Assembly (NCBI GenBank): GCA_947175295.1
Contig: CAMWMK010000021.1
Coordinates: 1-45,606 of the forward strand
From: an uncultured Porphyromonadaceae bacterium
GTDB lineage: Bacteria > Bacteroidota > Bacteroidia > Bacteroidales > Muribaculaceae
Direction: 5' to 3'
DNA: 45,606 nt
Position numbers and translations under genes: made by a program. Positions 1-7,475 of the stretch are shown one piece after another. The notes beneath the pieces are model-generated. The model made no database searches and had not been told where the DNA came from. It was given only the letters and a program-made list of their open reading frames with translations. The stretch's first letter is position 1. Each line of letters opens with the position of its first letter.

Positions 1-682
1 TAAGCGAGGCCTTGTAAGCATGCTTGTCATGTTCTGAAAGGGCCGCATATTTTGCTACCTTTCCTAAGTTCCTGAATACAGGATCCTGCATGAATGTGTG
101 AGGTATTGCTTCCATCTTCTCCATATTTTTAAGTATGTACAACCATCTGTCGAGTGTTGTCTTGCACTCGTCGGCATCCTTGTCCAGCATAGGTATCTTA
201 AGAAACGTCATTTTCATCTTGTCTGAAAATACCTTGTGGGTATGCATATTATATAAACAAACATCTTCTCGGATATGTTGCTCCTCTACTTCCTGCCATT
301 TAAAATTCATCAGGAATACGCCATACACCGGAGTCAACTTATAATTCCATTTATCACCCTTCTCAGCCTGAGAGTAAAGGTCAGCAGCGAGGTAATATAG
401 AGCCCTGTCTGCAAAATGCGTCTGATAACGGTTTTGCATTTCCACTATGATTTTACTTCCGTCTTCGAGTTCGCAGTGGAGATCATAGATAAGGGCTCTG
501 TCTTCTATGGATTCTCCCTTGTTCTCTTTGTCGATAAAGGATACCTTAGTGATTGGCACGGTGCTACCAAACAAAGCATTAAGGAATGAAATTATAAATT
601 CCTTATCAGCATGTCTGCCGAATATGTATTTGAATCCAAAATCGGTCAGCGGATTTATGAATGTCGAGATCTTTTCGCTCAT
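1..682 (-). CDS. Rpn-family PD-(D/E)XK nuclease, C-terminus outside window
   Basis: This is the N-terminal 227 residues of a recombination-promoting nuclease (Rpn, also annotated as PD-(D/E)XK transposase) that runs off the left edge. The reading frame is open throughout. It begins MSEKISTF, continues with the family's TDFGFKYIFG block, and carries the nuclease core as a YDLH aspartate followed by a VEMQ glutamate. It is closely similar along its length to the protein at 33292-34203. The ATG at 682 is chosen because it places 13 residues before the TDFGF block, exactly as in that paralogue; an in-frame ATG at 694 is the alternative. A TAACTTTG promoter box lies just upstream. Rpn proteins act on DNA and some are known phage-defence toxins, but the role here is inferred from the family. 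Confidence 0.88.
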   Translation of the reverse strand, partial: MSEKISTFINPLTDFGFKYIFGRHADKEFIISFLNALFGSTVPITKVSFIDKENKGESIEDRALIYDLHCELEDGSKIIVEMQNRYQTHFADRALYYLAADLYSQAEKGDKWNYKLTPVYGVFLMNFKWQEVEEQHIREDVCLYNMHTHKVFSDKMKMTFLKIPMLDKDADECKTTLDRWLYILKNMEKMEAIPHTFMQDPVFRNLGKVAKYAALSEHDKHAYKASL

Positions 683-710
683 TTGATATGTCATAAATGG
701 GTTTGTACTG

Positions 711-718
711 CAAAGTTA
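711..718 (-). promoter_or_regulatory. -7 promoter box (TAACTTTG) of the Rpn gene
   Basis: On the minus strand the sequence reads TAACTTTG, which fits the Bacteroidetes TAnnTTTG box, about 30 bases before the start. The same TTAACTTTG octamer context precedes the second Rpn gene and one AAA gene in this window. No good -33 TTG is seen at the usual distance. Confidence 0.55.
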
Positions 719-840
719 ATCAAAAAAAGTAAATATAGGAAATAATTTATTGGAATAAGCAAATTTTACATCAATATTTTTCAGAAAAGTTAAATCGACT
801 CTTGAGAGGGATACCTGAGCGGCGGGGACTGAATGAACCT

Positions 841-877
841 TTACGACGGCTTCGGACCTATCCCGAAGCCGTCGTAA
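841..877 (-). terminator. Perfect 15-bp hairpin at the end of the MBL/nuclease operon
   Basis: Bases 841-855 and 863-877 are perfect reverse complements with a 7-base loop. The hairpin sits 14 bases past the stop of the MBL gene, between it and the Rpn promoter. It has no T-run on either side, so it may be a transcription end, an mRNA-stabilising hairpin or a protein-binding site. Confidence 0.55.
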
Positions 878-890
878 GCATCTATGAGCA

Positions 891-2759
891 TCAGAGAGAT
901 GCAGACTCTTCATAAGGAAAGACATGTACACGGTTGACGATGGTGGTTTCTCCCATCCTCTCCCATCCATAATTAAGATGTACAAGAGGGCGAACTACAA
1001 CGGAGTCCATATCCCAGCTTGACCATTGTTCAAGATATTCTTCAAACGAAGAATAGAAGAGCTTGGCTTCATCATTGTTTTCATAGTCTTGTCGCAGGTA
1101 TTCTTTTGTCAATGGCCCAACTACTACGGCAGGGAATATGGCATCAAGGCCTTGATGTTTCAAGCATAACACCTTATCTCCGGGCTTGAAGCTAAATGTC
1201 GGGGTAGCATTTATCTTAGAGCCTCGCCTTCTTGTGCAATAAACTGAATTTACGGATAGATCCTTATTGTAAATTATGCTTACACTTGGATCTATAAACC
1301 TTATAATCTCCACCTCATATGCAAAAACTTTTTTCGGAGAAAAGACTACGTGATTGACAGCCTCAAACGCATCTTCAAAATGTTTGAATTCCCCGATGCC
1401 TCTGCTGTCAAGCTTCCACCAAGGTAAGCCATCAGGATTGTCAACATTCAAAGATTCGTCAGGTTCAGTGCGTAGCAGTATAGAGGCATGGGCGGTATCC
1501 TTACCCTGCATGTTGATTGGAGAGAACGACTCCCCGTCATTCAGGAGAATAATGGGCCATTCATCACAGAATAGATCTGCAAAGGCTTTCGGATCATCTG
1601 TATGAATCGGAAGGATTGCTTTGGGATGAAGCATCTTGAAAATATCCCTAAGGCCTTCCATATCGCAGTGGCCGCTTGTATGCATATATATTGGATTATT
1701 GCCTACTGATTCAGCAAGTACGGGATTATATGCGGCCTTTTTCTTGTCGACATATCCGTTCCACATTGAAAGGTAGGTCTGTCTGTCTTCGGAAGGCATT
1801 TGATCGATGAGGTTGTCAAATTTCTTTCCGGCTCTTGCTATCAATACATATCCTCTGGAGGCAAGGTCATTTTTGAATTTATCGTTGATGTAGAATTCAG
1901 GTCCCGATTCAAGTAATACCTTGGGCTCAAAGCCTACTTTATATTCATAAAGGTTTGATTTTCCCCAAATGCTGTCGCGACCTGCGACAATATCCATTAT
2001 GCTCTTTTGATATGAGTCTACATAAAACGGTCTTCCGGCTCGTATGGCCGCATGATACAGCCCGAACAATCTATCGATATTGGTAGATGATGAATACACT
2101 ACATTGTATTTATGTTCGTTAAACGACTTCTGGAAATCCCGTTGAAGTTCACTTTCCGATTTAGATCCCGCATCAGGACGTCTTATGTTGGTGGCTTCAC
2201 AGACAACATAATGTATGTTGTCAATGTATTTTTCAAGAACTTTCGGCAACGCTTTGCTTCTGAAGCCATGAGTGCGGAAATCGCCGGTATGGAACACTGA
2301 GAGTCTCGCGGCCTCGATTTTAAAGGCGTAAGCGTCAAATGCAGAATGGTCTATTGAGACCGGTGTTATTTTGAAAGGTCCGAATTCGAACTGTTCGCCT
2401 GGTCTGAATACCACTACCGACTCAAGTCTTTCGTGTAGTCTTCGATCCCGCTCGCTAACGCCACTCATGTGTTTGGAATAAGCATCCTGTATCTCCTTTG
2501 CTGTTTGTCCCATAAATATAGGGAGTTGAGAGGGTAGCTCAGGGATATTGCCTATATGGTCGCCGTGATAGTGCGTGATCAGCAGGGCACTCTTGGAAGT
2601 GTCGCCACAGTTCAGGCCTTCGATGTCAAGTGGCTTAGCGGCATAGGAATTGCCTGGCAACTCTTCGCCATAATCAACGAAGAGTCGCCAACCTTCATAT
2701 TCATATTCAGTCACGCACCCGCCAATCTGAGCGGCCCCGCGATGGATAGTGAACTTCAT
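891..2759 (-). CDS. Beta-CASP-like metallo-beta-lactamase-fold hydrolase/nuclease
   Basis: A 622-residue protein with the order of motifs seen in beta-CASP nucleases such as RNase J. Near residues 63-68 is HYHGDH, which binds metal. A histidine lies near 138, HTGDFR near 157-162 gives the aspartate, CEATN is near 188, HTSGHCD near 360-366 and PIHTD near 384-388. Together these suggest a metal-dependent phosphodiesterase or RNase rather than a lactamase. Residues from about 430 are a separate C-terminal region with no recognised motif, possibly a beta-barrel. The start codon overlaps the stop of the upstream PD-(D/E)XK gene as ATGA, so the two are one translationally coupled operon. Linkage to a second nuclease in an accessory region suggests phage or plasmid defence, which is inference. 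Confidence 0.82.
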   Translation of the reverse strand: MKFTIHRGAAQIGGCVTEYEYEGWRLFVDYGEELPGNSYAAKPLDIEGLNCGDTSKSALLITHYHGDHIGNIPELPSQLPIFMGQTAKEIQDAYSKHMSGVSERDRRLHERLESVVVFRPGEQFEFGPFKITPVSIDHSAFDAYAFKIEAARLSVFHTGDFRTHGFRSKALPKVLEKYIDNIHYVVCEATNIRRPDAGSKSESELQRDFQKSFNEHKYNVVYSSSTNIDRLFGLYHAAIRAGRPFYVDSYQKSIMDIVAGRDSIWGKSNLYEYKVGFEPKVLLESGPEFYINDKFKNDLASRGYVLIARAGKKFDNLIDQMPSEDRQTYLSMWNGYVDKKKAAYNPVLAESVGNNPIYMHTSGHCDMEGLRDIFKMLHPKAILPIHTDDPKAFADLFCDEWPIILLNDGESFSPINMQGKDTAHASILLRTEPDESLNVDNPDGLPWWKLDSRGIGEFKHFEDAFEAVNHVVFSPKKVFAYEVEIIRFIDPSVSIIYNKDLSVNSVYCTRRRGSKINATPTFSFKPGDKVLCLKHQGLDAIFPAVVVGPLTKEYLRQDYENNDEAKLFYSSFEEYLEQWSSWDMDSVVVRPLVHLNYGWERMGETTIVNRVHVFPYEESASL

Positions 2760-3748
2760 TTTTTTATCTCATTTAAAAATGTTCCTGAGAATTCGAATAA
2801 AGATTCACGTGAGTTCTTTGAGGAAATGAGAGCGGCTTGATACTTGTCGTCGTCATAATAGAGACTCCTACAATGAAGTGTAATACCAAGCTCTTCAATC
2901 TCGTAATCTTCGTCTTCACATGTTGCAGTGGTACCTGTTGGCATAACTGTAACTACCTCTATATGTTTTTTATTAAGTGCAGTATCGCCCTTCTCTTCAT
3001 CATGATTGGAAAAAATCTCCCACCATTTCGGTTGTTCGGTCACCAGCTTGGCGATGAATGTGGCATAAGCCATTGCTTGAGTCATTGCCTTGCGTTGGCT
3101 TTCTTTGGGCTTATTCTCATCCTTGACTTCAATTACACATAGACGGCAGTCATTGGTGTTTGTTTTTATTCTGGCAAGTATATCAATACCGCCTCCTTGA
3201 TGGCGCGAATATTTAAGTTCTTCTCCACTTGCAGAGAATGGAGTAGGCATCTGAAAAAACTGGCCTTGAAGAAGAACAGGGCGGATATTAGTAAGTGCTT
3301 TATCTGCGGCTCTATTCTTTCTAAATTCTTCCAACAACAGGTTTTCTACCACATGTTCCGCACTATTAGTATCGACTATACCATCTAATTTATAAAAATA
3401 TGAACGGAATGCATGTGCCTCTTTCGAATTCCAATCTTTTCCCTTATCTTCTTTTTTTAAAGGACAGTCCTTGAAATATTCACCTTCTGCAGTAACTTCG
3501 GATTCGAGATCAATAGAAGATTTCTTAGCTTTTACTTTACCTACCGTCTGTCCGCGAAAACGTAACTGATACACCATGTTATTTCGATCCGCCAATGTGG
3601 CATAAAGCGAAAGGCCCTTGGGCTTGTTGAAATTCTTCGAACGTTTTTCATGGTTGTCCCAGATGTCCTTCAAGTATGCTTCATACCGGGCACTCCATTC
3701 CTGTTCTAAGGAAAGAAGATCTAAGGATTTTTTAATAATACTTTGCAT
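2756..3748 (-). CDS. PD-(D/E)XK nuclease-like protein, partner of the MBL protein
   Basis: About 330 residues from the ATG at 3748. A longer frame begins only with TTG at 3799, so the ATG is preferred. The C-terminal half carries a restriction-nuclease-like core: a glutamate in HVVENLLLEEF, then GGGIDIL (aspartate near residue 189) and VIEVKDENK (glutamate 207, lysine 209). This is the D...ExK pattern of DNA-cutting enzymes. The N-terminal half is helical and charged, and I do not recognise it. The stop overlaps the start of the MBL gene. A leader of roughly 300 bases, with a promoter box and a long palindrome, precedes it. I know no characterised system with this exact pair; the defence role is inferred. 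Confidence 0.75.
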   Translation of the reverse strand: MQSIIKKSLDLLSLEQEWSARYEAYLKDIWDNHEKRSKNFNKPKGLSLYATLADRNNMVYQLRFRGQTVGKVKAKKSSIDLESEVTAEGEYFKDCPLKKEDKGKDWNSKEAHAFRSYFYKLDGIVDTNSAEHVVENLLLEEFRKNRAADKALTNIRPVLLQGQFFQMPTPFSASGEELKYSRHQGGGIDILARIKTNTNDCRLCVIEVKDENKPKESQRKAMTQAMAYATFIAKLVTEQPKWWEIFSNHDEEKGDTALNKKHIEVVTVMPTGTTATCEDEDYEIEELGITLHCRSLYYDDDKYQAALISSKNSRESLFEFSGTFLNEIKK

Positions 3749-3876
3749 GCTTCTTATGTTATTGATGTTATACTCTTTTAATTCTGACTTAAGAGGCAAT
3801 CCTTATTTAAAGAGGATTAAAAGCTATTGTCAGAGGGGAGACTGGAATAGAATAAGCGCAGACTGCTCGCTACATC

Positions 3877-3995
3877 GTTAACGGAGGTCCTGAGAAAACC
3901 TTGCAGACAGATATAGAAATGGCAGCCCACGCTATACGTGAGAAGCCATCATACTATCCTTGTCTGCTTTAGAAATTTCTCAGGTTTCCGTCAAC
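3877..3995. other. 119-nt nested imperfect palindrome (structured leader RNA or MITE)
   Basis: Successive arms pair inward: GTTAACGGA (3877) with TCCGTCAAC (3987, one mismatch), CCTGAGAAA (3889) with TTTCTCAGG (3976), GCAGACA (3903) with TGTCTGC (3961), GATA (3910) with TATC (3955), ATGGC (3919) with GCCAT (3945), and CACG (3928) with CGTG (3937). It lies in the 374-base gap upstream of the nuclease operon, downstream of a promoter box, so it could be part of that mRNA leader. It could equally be a miniature inverted-repeat element. No protein is encoded in the rest of this gap. Confidence 0.7.
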
Positions 3996-4056
3996 AAGAA
4001 AGCATAACACTTCTTCAATTCCAATGTCAATGAATCAACTTTCATTGATTCGTTTG

Positions 4057-4064
4057 CAAATTTA
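4057..4064 (-). promoter_or_regulatory. -7 box (TAAATTTG) for the PD-(D/E)XK/MBL operon
   Basis: The minus strand reads TAAATTTG, matching TAnnTTTG. Transcription from here would give a leader of about 300 bases containing a small AATCAA/TTGATT hairpin (4033-4050) and then the 119-nt palindrome. The -33 box is not clear. Confidence 0.45.
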
Positions 4065-4173
4065 AGAAAATTTTCTGGAACTGAAAAATTTATTTCACGG
4101 TTTCTTCGCGCATAGCGGGGTTGCCATAGTCTATATGATAATGTTCAGTTTCATATAAAAGTATAAAAGTTGG

Positions 4174-4860
4174 TTAAACAAACAGTTTCTTATAATTCTC
4201 CTCTCCAAGAATTGTCCTTAATTCTTGTTCGGAGATGAAGTGTTCGCTTTCCTCTCCACATGTATTCCAACGTGATGTAATAGAGGAGATCTGATGGTCA
4301 GGAGTTACCTCAACAGCAATTAGAGAATAACCATATGCATCTTTAGGAAATCCGATGCCTGGAACGCATGGGATATCGCGCCAGTCACTATTGCTACAAA
4401 AATAGAATCGGTTGCCATTTGCAGTATAGGCTTTGAATGACTCTTCGGAAATGACTATACACCAGGAAACAGCTTCAAGATAGGAATAAGCGTCGTCATA
4501 GTTTTTGATCTTCTCTACAGAAAAATCATACTCAATCGTGCCGGATTGTCCCATAGGGCTGACGGAAGATATGCCGATTATTTCGCAGACTGTATCCGGA
4601 TCAGCTTCATTGAATACATTGTCGAAGAAGTCAAAACCCGGTGTTTCGTCAAGCACCCGAAGCATAATGCGTATGCGGCTGACATCATCGGGATTATCGA
4701 GGTTAATCAGACTTTTCTTATTCCAGAGAAGGATTCCTTCTGCAAATTTTACAAGACGGGAATCAAGCTCAGGAAACAGGTCAACATATTTGTTGACCTG
4801 CTGATCCTCACCATATTCCTTTAGACTATGAGTCAAGTAATTTAGGTATTTTTCCTGCAT
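4174..4860 (-). CDS. Hypothetical protein, 228 aa
   Basis: I do not recognise this protein. It has no signal peptide or membrane segment and looks like a soluble, acidic cytoplasmic protein. The N-terminal half is helical. The second half has aromatic-rich strands, including EAVSWCIVISEESF, NRFYFCSNSDWRD and ISSITSRWNTCGEE. It starts 20 bases after the stop of a 58-aa gene and ends a same-strand row of four AT-rich small genes, probably one operon. Such rows of unrelated small cytoplasmic proteins are common as immunity-gene or mobile-element cargo, but nothing in the sequence proves that here. Confidence 0.7.
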   Translation of the reverse strand: MQEKYLNYLTHSLKEYGEDQQVNKYVDLFPELDSRLVKFAEGILLWNKKSLINLDNPDDVSRIRIMLRVLDETPGFDFFDNVFNEADPDTVCEIIGISSVSPMGQSGTIEYDFSVEKIKNYDDAYSYLEAVSWCIVISEESFKAYTANGNRFYFCSNSDWRDIPCVPGIGFPKDAYGYSLIAVEVTPDHQISSITSRWNTCGEESEHFISEQELRTILGEENYKKLFV

Positions 4861-4880
4861 GCTGTTTGATGTAATGGGTA

Positions 4881-5057
4881 TTATCGGGTAAATTTTAATT
4901 CACCTCGTTCGCCATAAACGTAGGTTAATCCTCCCCGTCGTATGATAACAGTCGAGGTCGTGTAGCTTTGAAGCTCTCCACTGTTGGTCCACATCAGTCC
5001 GCCATTGGAGTTGTAGACGTAGATGATGGAGCCTCTTTGTTCTGCATAACCTATCAT
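4881..5057 (-). CDS. Small protein, 58 aa, with two YVY...G.L half-repeats
   Basis: A short frame from ATG 5057 to TAA 4881. It begins MIGYAEQRGS and contains two similar units, IIYVYNSNGGLMW and LTYVYGERGELKF, joined by a Thr/Ser-rich strand. The pattern suggests a small all-beta protein. It sits 44 bases after one orphan gene and 20 bases before another on the same strand, filling what would otherwise be a 241-base gap. The frame is open upstream of the ATG into the preceding gene, so a longer product or the tail of a degraded gene cannot be excluded. I do not know its function. Confidence 0.55.
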   Translation of the reverse strand: MIGYAEQRGSIIYVYNSNGGLMWTNSGELQSYTTSTVIIRRGGLTYVYGERGELKFTR

Positions 5058-5101
5058 ATTTCTTACACTAAATCCGTGTCGTGCGCAACTTCTAATTAAT
5101 A

Positions 5102-5476
5102 TTATATTTTTTTCATTAAATCAAGACTAAAATCCATTAGCCCGATTTTTTCAGACCAAAGCATATATAATGCTTTGCGATTCAATCGAATCCACAAATA
5201 AAGTTGTTTCAGGACTTTCGGCTTTATGGCTTTGCCTTTAGGTGATAGTATTTTGGGCCTTTTTTCAATGGAAATTATAATGCCATTTTTTCTAATTGAA
5301 TCAAGATCTTGTGCGACGATTAAAAATGGTTTAAAGATGCATTGGCGATAACTTATCCAAATCCTTACATTCACTCCTGTTTCTTCAGAGGTAAAAGGAG
5401 TGAGATGCCATGTATTGATGAGGTATTTTCCAATTTTTATTCTATACAAGAATTTCTCTTTCATTTTTTGTACCAT
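5102..5476 (-). CDS. Hypothetical protein, tandem paralogue A, 124 aa
   Basis: A small basic protein clearly related to its upstream neighbour at 5528-5905. Both share an N-terminal block (RIKIGKYLINTWHL here), a GVNVRIW/GVDAWIY block, an IISI-K-P-ILSPKGK block and a C-terminal LWI-LNRKAL--LW block ending KI. It has no signal peptide or membrane segment. The C-terminal pattern W-N-L-W resembles the ends of some small DUF4160-type proteins, but this is a weak likeness. ATG 5476 is used; ATG 5464 (MKEKF) would fit the paralogue equally well. It is probably co-transcribed with its paralogue, 51 bases away. The base composition is markedly AT-rich. Confidence 0.72.
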   Translation of the reverse strand: MVQKMKEKFLYRIKIGKYLINTWHLTPFTSEETGVNVRIWISYRQCIFKPFLIVAQDLDSIRKNGIIISIEKRPKILSPKGKAIKPKVLKQLYLWIRLNRKALYMLWSEKIGLMDFSLDLMKKI

Positions 5477-5527
5477 CAGTTCAAGCTTAGAGAAACTTTC
5501 AAAAGTTGAGTTATCATATTTTTCTAA

Positions 5528-5905
5528 CTATATTTTTGTGAAAAAATCCCTACAGAATGTACCATCGTCTATTTTATAATACCAAAGCAGTTCTAATCCT
5601 CTACGATTCAATTGAATCCATAAAACAAGCTGCTGCCATATTTTAGGCTCGATGGTTTTGCCTTTTGGCCATAGTATTCTTGGTTTCTTACCTATGGAAA
5701 TAATAAAGCCATCCTGTAGATAGGATTCCGAATACGTATGCTGCAGTGTTATTATTATAAACGGTATCGAGCTGGGTAGACGTGAACTCGTATATATCCA
5801 TGCATCTACTCCTGAGTCTTCGGGAAAGTAGGATCCCAGTGCCCATGTGGAAATCATAAAATTTCCTAATCTTATATTATACCAGTCATCATCATCTTCT
5901 TCCAT
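5528..5905 (-). CDS. Hypothetical protein, tandem paralogue B, 125 aa
   Basis: This is the upstream member of a tandem duplication with the gene at 5102-5476. Shared blocks include NIRLGNFMISTWAL, IISIGKKPRILWPKGK and LVLWIQLNRRGLELLW. The N-terminus, MEEDDDDW, is acidic, while paralogue A is basic there; most of the divergence lies there and in the middle. The pair has probably diverged for some time rather than being a recent copy. No catalytic motif is visible. It begins 58 bases after the SLOG gene on the same strand, so the whole run may be transcribed together. Confidence 0.72.
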   Translation of the reverse strand: MEEDDDDWYNIRLGNFMISTWALGSYFPEDSGVDAWIYTSSRLPSSIPFIIITLQHTYSESYLQDGFIISIGKKPRILWPKGKTIEPKIWQQLVLWIQLNRRGLELLWYYKIDDGTFCRDFFTKI

Positions 5906-5963
5906 TAAAGAATATATTATGATTTTACATATTTATGTATAGTTTCTCCTTATGTCAATCTTA

Positions 5964-6353
5964 TCAGGCTCGGGAAACCGTCGGATCGCTTGGTGAGTTT
6001 GATGGAAGATTGATTATAATCAAGCGTTTGCCAAGATGTTTCGCCTCTCGGATAGAATGTAAGGTCCCTTTTGATTCCGGAGTAGGGAAGGCCACCACGG
6101 TAGAAGCATCGGAGACGATCTGCGTATTCCGTTTCAACGTGGCATACTTGCCATACACGGAATATTGCGGAGCATACTCCCGGTAGGGGATATGATGACG
6201 GGCCGCGAAAAACTTGGCATACGTGTCAACGCCTTTGGCACCGCCCGAAATCACCAGTTCAACCTTTGAAGGGTCGATTTTCTCCAAAAGCAGCTTCTCC
6301 CAGTCCTGATAAGATACTCCCGGATTGCGGGAGCCAACAATCGCTAATCTCAT
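5964..6353 (-). CDS. Stand-alone SLOG-domain (DprA/DUF2493-like) protein
   Basis: A 129-residue Rossmann-like protein consisting only of a SLOG domain. It opens MRLAIVGSRN, the GSR nucleotide-binding turn. It then has ISGGAKGVD near residues 36-44 and TPESKGTLHSI near 90-100, where the conserved Thr/Ser and Gly bind nucleotide phosphate. SLOG proteins bind nucleotides, nucleotide-derived signals or DNA and often sit in defence and mobile regions. There is no DprA winged helix and no effector domain, so it may be a sensor, a hydrolase or a partner of neighbouring genes. It is divergent from the winged-helix gene at 6539 and may form the head of the AT-rich small-gene run. Confidence 0.8.
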   Translation of the reverse strand: MRLAIVGSRNPGVSYQDWEKLLLEKIDPSKVELVISGGAKGVDTYAKFFAARHHIPYREYAPQYSVYGKYATLKRNTQIVSDASTVVAFPTPESKGTLHSIREAKHLGKRLIIINLPSNSPSDPTVSRA

Positions 6354-6503
6354 AGTTCAGATTTTTTTAAGTTCCCCTTTTAATACGAATGAAGAATTTT
6401 GATTATTTGAAATATCATTAAGTTTTTAGTCGTAAGTATATTATATATTTATTAAAATGTTAAAAGTAGTAAGAAAACATACAAATAGGGTATGATGATT
6501 AAT

Positions 6504-6534
6504 TTTGATTCTTCAGAGAAGTTTTGTAATTTTG
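6504..6534 (+). promoter_or_regulatory. Promoter of the winged-helix gene, almost no leader
   Basis: TTTG at 6504-6507 is followed by 19 bases and TAATTTTG at 6527-6534, an excellent Bacteroidetes promoter. The ATG begins at 6539, only five bases past the -7 box, so the message should be leaderless or nearly so. Confidence 0.7.
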
Positions 6535-6538
6535 CATT

Positions 6539-7465
6539 ATGAAAACGACACTCAAAAATAGAATAGCCCAGTCTCAGGAAATTCTTTTGAAAGGGGATTT
6601 TGAACACCATATGCCCTCTAACGACATTATCGCAGTCTATGAAGCTTCGGTAATGTGCGGATCACGCGTGAACTGCCGCTACAATAAAATTCTGATGGAA
6701 AGGAATGCTGTCCCGAGGTGGTGGCATTCAGACTCCATTCTGGTCGACTGTAAAATCAACTCCTCCTTCAAAAAAGCCTATGCGGAAGTGGTTGATTATA
6801 TAAAGCAAGAATACGACATAACGCCGGGCAGAATTCTTAAACTGCTGGATATCTTATCTTGCGTACAACCGAAATATTCAACAGAAAGGAATATTCGTGC
6901 CGAAAATGAAAAACTACGACGTTATCTCCGCAAGCTAAACGATTTGAGAATCTACTGTAAGGAGATGACTGAAAGTGAAATATATGATTTCTCCTTCGAT
7001 ATGGCTTTTGATTTTATCGACCTCCTATCCTTGTCTAAGGCTACATTATCCCTCTCATTGATGATAATGTATTTGATTCAGCGGGAATGTAAATTGCTTC
7101 CTCTTCCTCTGATATGCAAGGACAAAGAGGAATTTAAGGATAGACTCGAACCTAAGTCCGACGATTTACTCAGTAAAAGGAATGCGAAAAAGGAATTCCG
7201 GCTCTTCATGCGAAAATTACTCGACCTTCATCTTAGATCGTTTATCAAGAATGCGACCAAAGACAACGCTATAAAGCCGTCATCGCGCGACCGCATTTTG
7301 GAGCTCGTCAAAAATAATCCCGCTCACACGGCTAAAACAATGGCCACCATTATGGAATTGTCGGTTCAGGCTATTCAGAAACAGATCAGGAAACTAAAGG
7401 ACGAGGGGCGGCTTGAGCGCATAGGTCCGGACCGTGGAGGAAAATGGAAAGTCATTGATAAATAG
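6539..7465 (+). CDS. Protein with C-terminal winged helix, possible degenerate Fic core
   Basis: A 308-residue cytoplasmic protein. The last 60 residues are a winged helix-turn-helix: RDRILELVKNNP, then a turn, VQAIQKQIRKLKDEGRLERIG and a basic wing. Such domains end many Bacteroidetes Fic and regulator proteins. The middle (about residues 135-230) is helical and follows the spacing of a Fic domain, including a segment before KDRLE. The Fic catalytic HPFxxGNGR is absent, so if it is Fic-derived it is dead. The N-terminus has VYEASVMCGSRVNCRYN, which I cannot assign. Its promoter lies right at the start codon. It is probably a DNA-binding regulator; the SLOG gene upstream in the opposite direction is the obvious candidate target. 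Confidence 0.65.
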   Translation: MKTTLKNRIAQSQEILLKGDFEHHMPSNDIIAVYEASVMCGSRVNCRYNKILMERNAVPRWWHSDSILVDCKINSSFKKAYAEVVDYIKQEYDITPGRILKLLDILSCVQPKYSTERNIRAENEKLRRYLRKLNDLRIYCKEMTESEIYDFSFDMAFDFIDLLSLSKATLSLSLMIMYLIQRECKLLPLPLICKDKEEFKDRLEPKSDDLLSKRNAKKEFRLFMRKLLDLHLRSFIKNATKDNAIKPSSRDRILELVKNNPAHTAKTMATIMELSVQAIQKQIRKLKDEGRLERIGPDRGGKWKVIDK

Positions 7466-7475
7466 CGATAATTCG

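Noticed and set aside
3877-3995. Retron msr-msd reading of the palindrome
   Set aside because: No reverse transcriptase is encoded nearby, so there is no support beyond the fold itself.
4861-5101. Non-coding gap between orphan genes
   Set aside because: On reading the minus strand it holds the 58-aa gene, so it is not an empty intergenic stretch.
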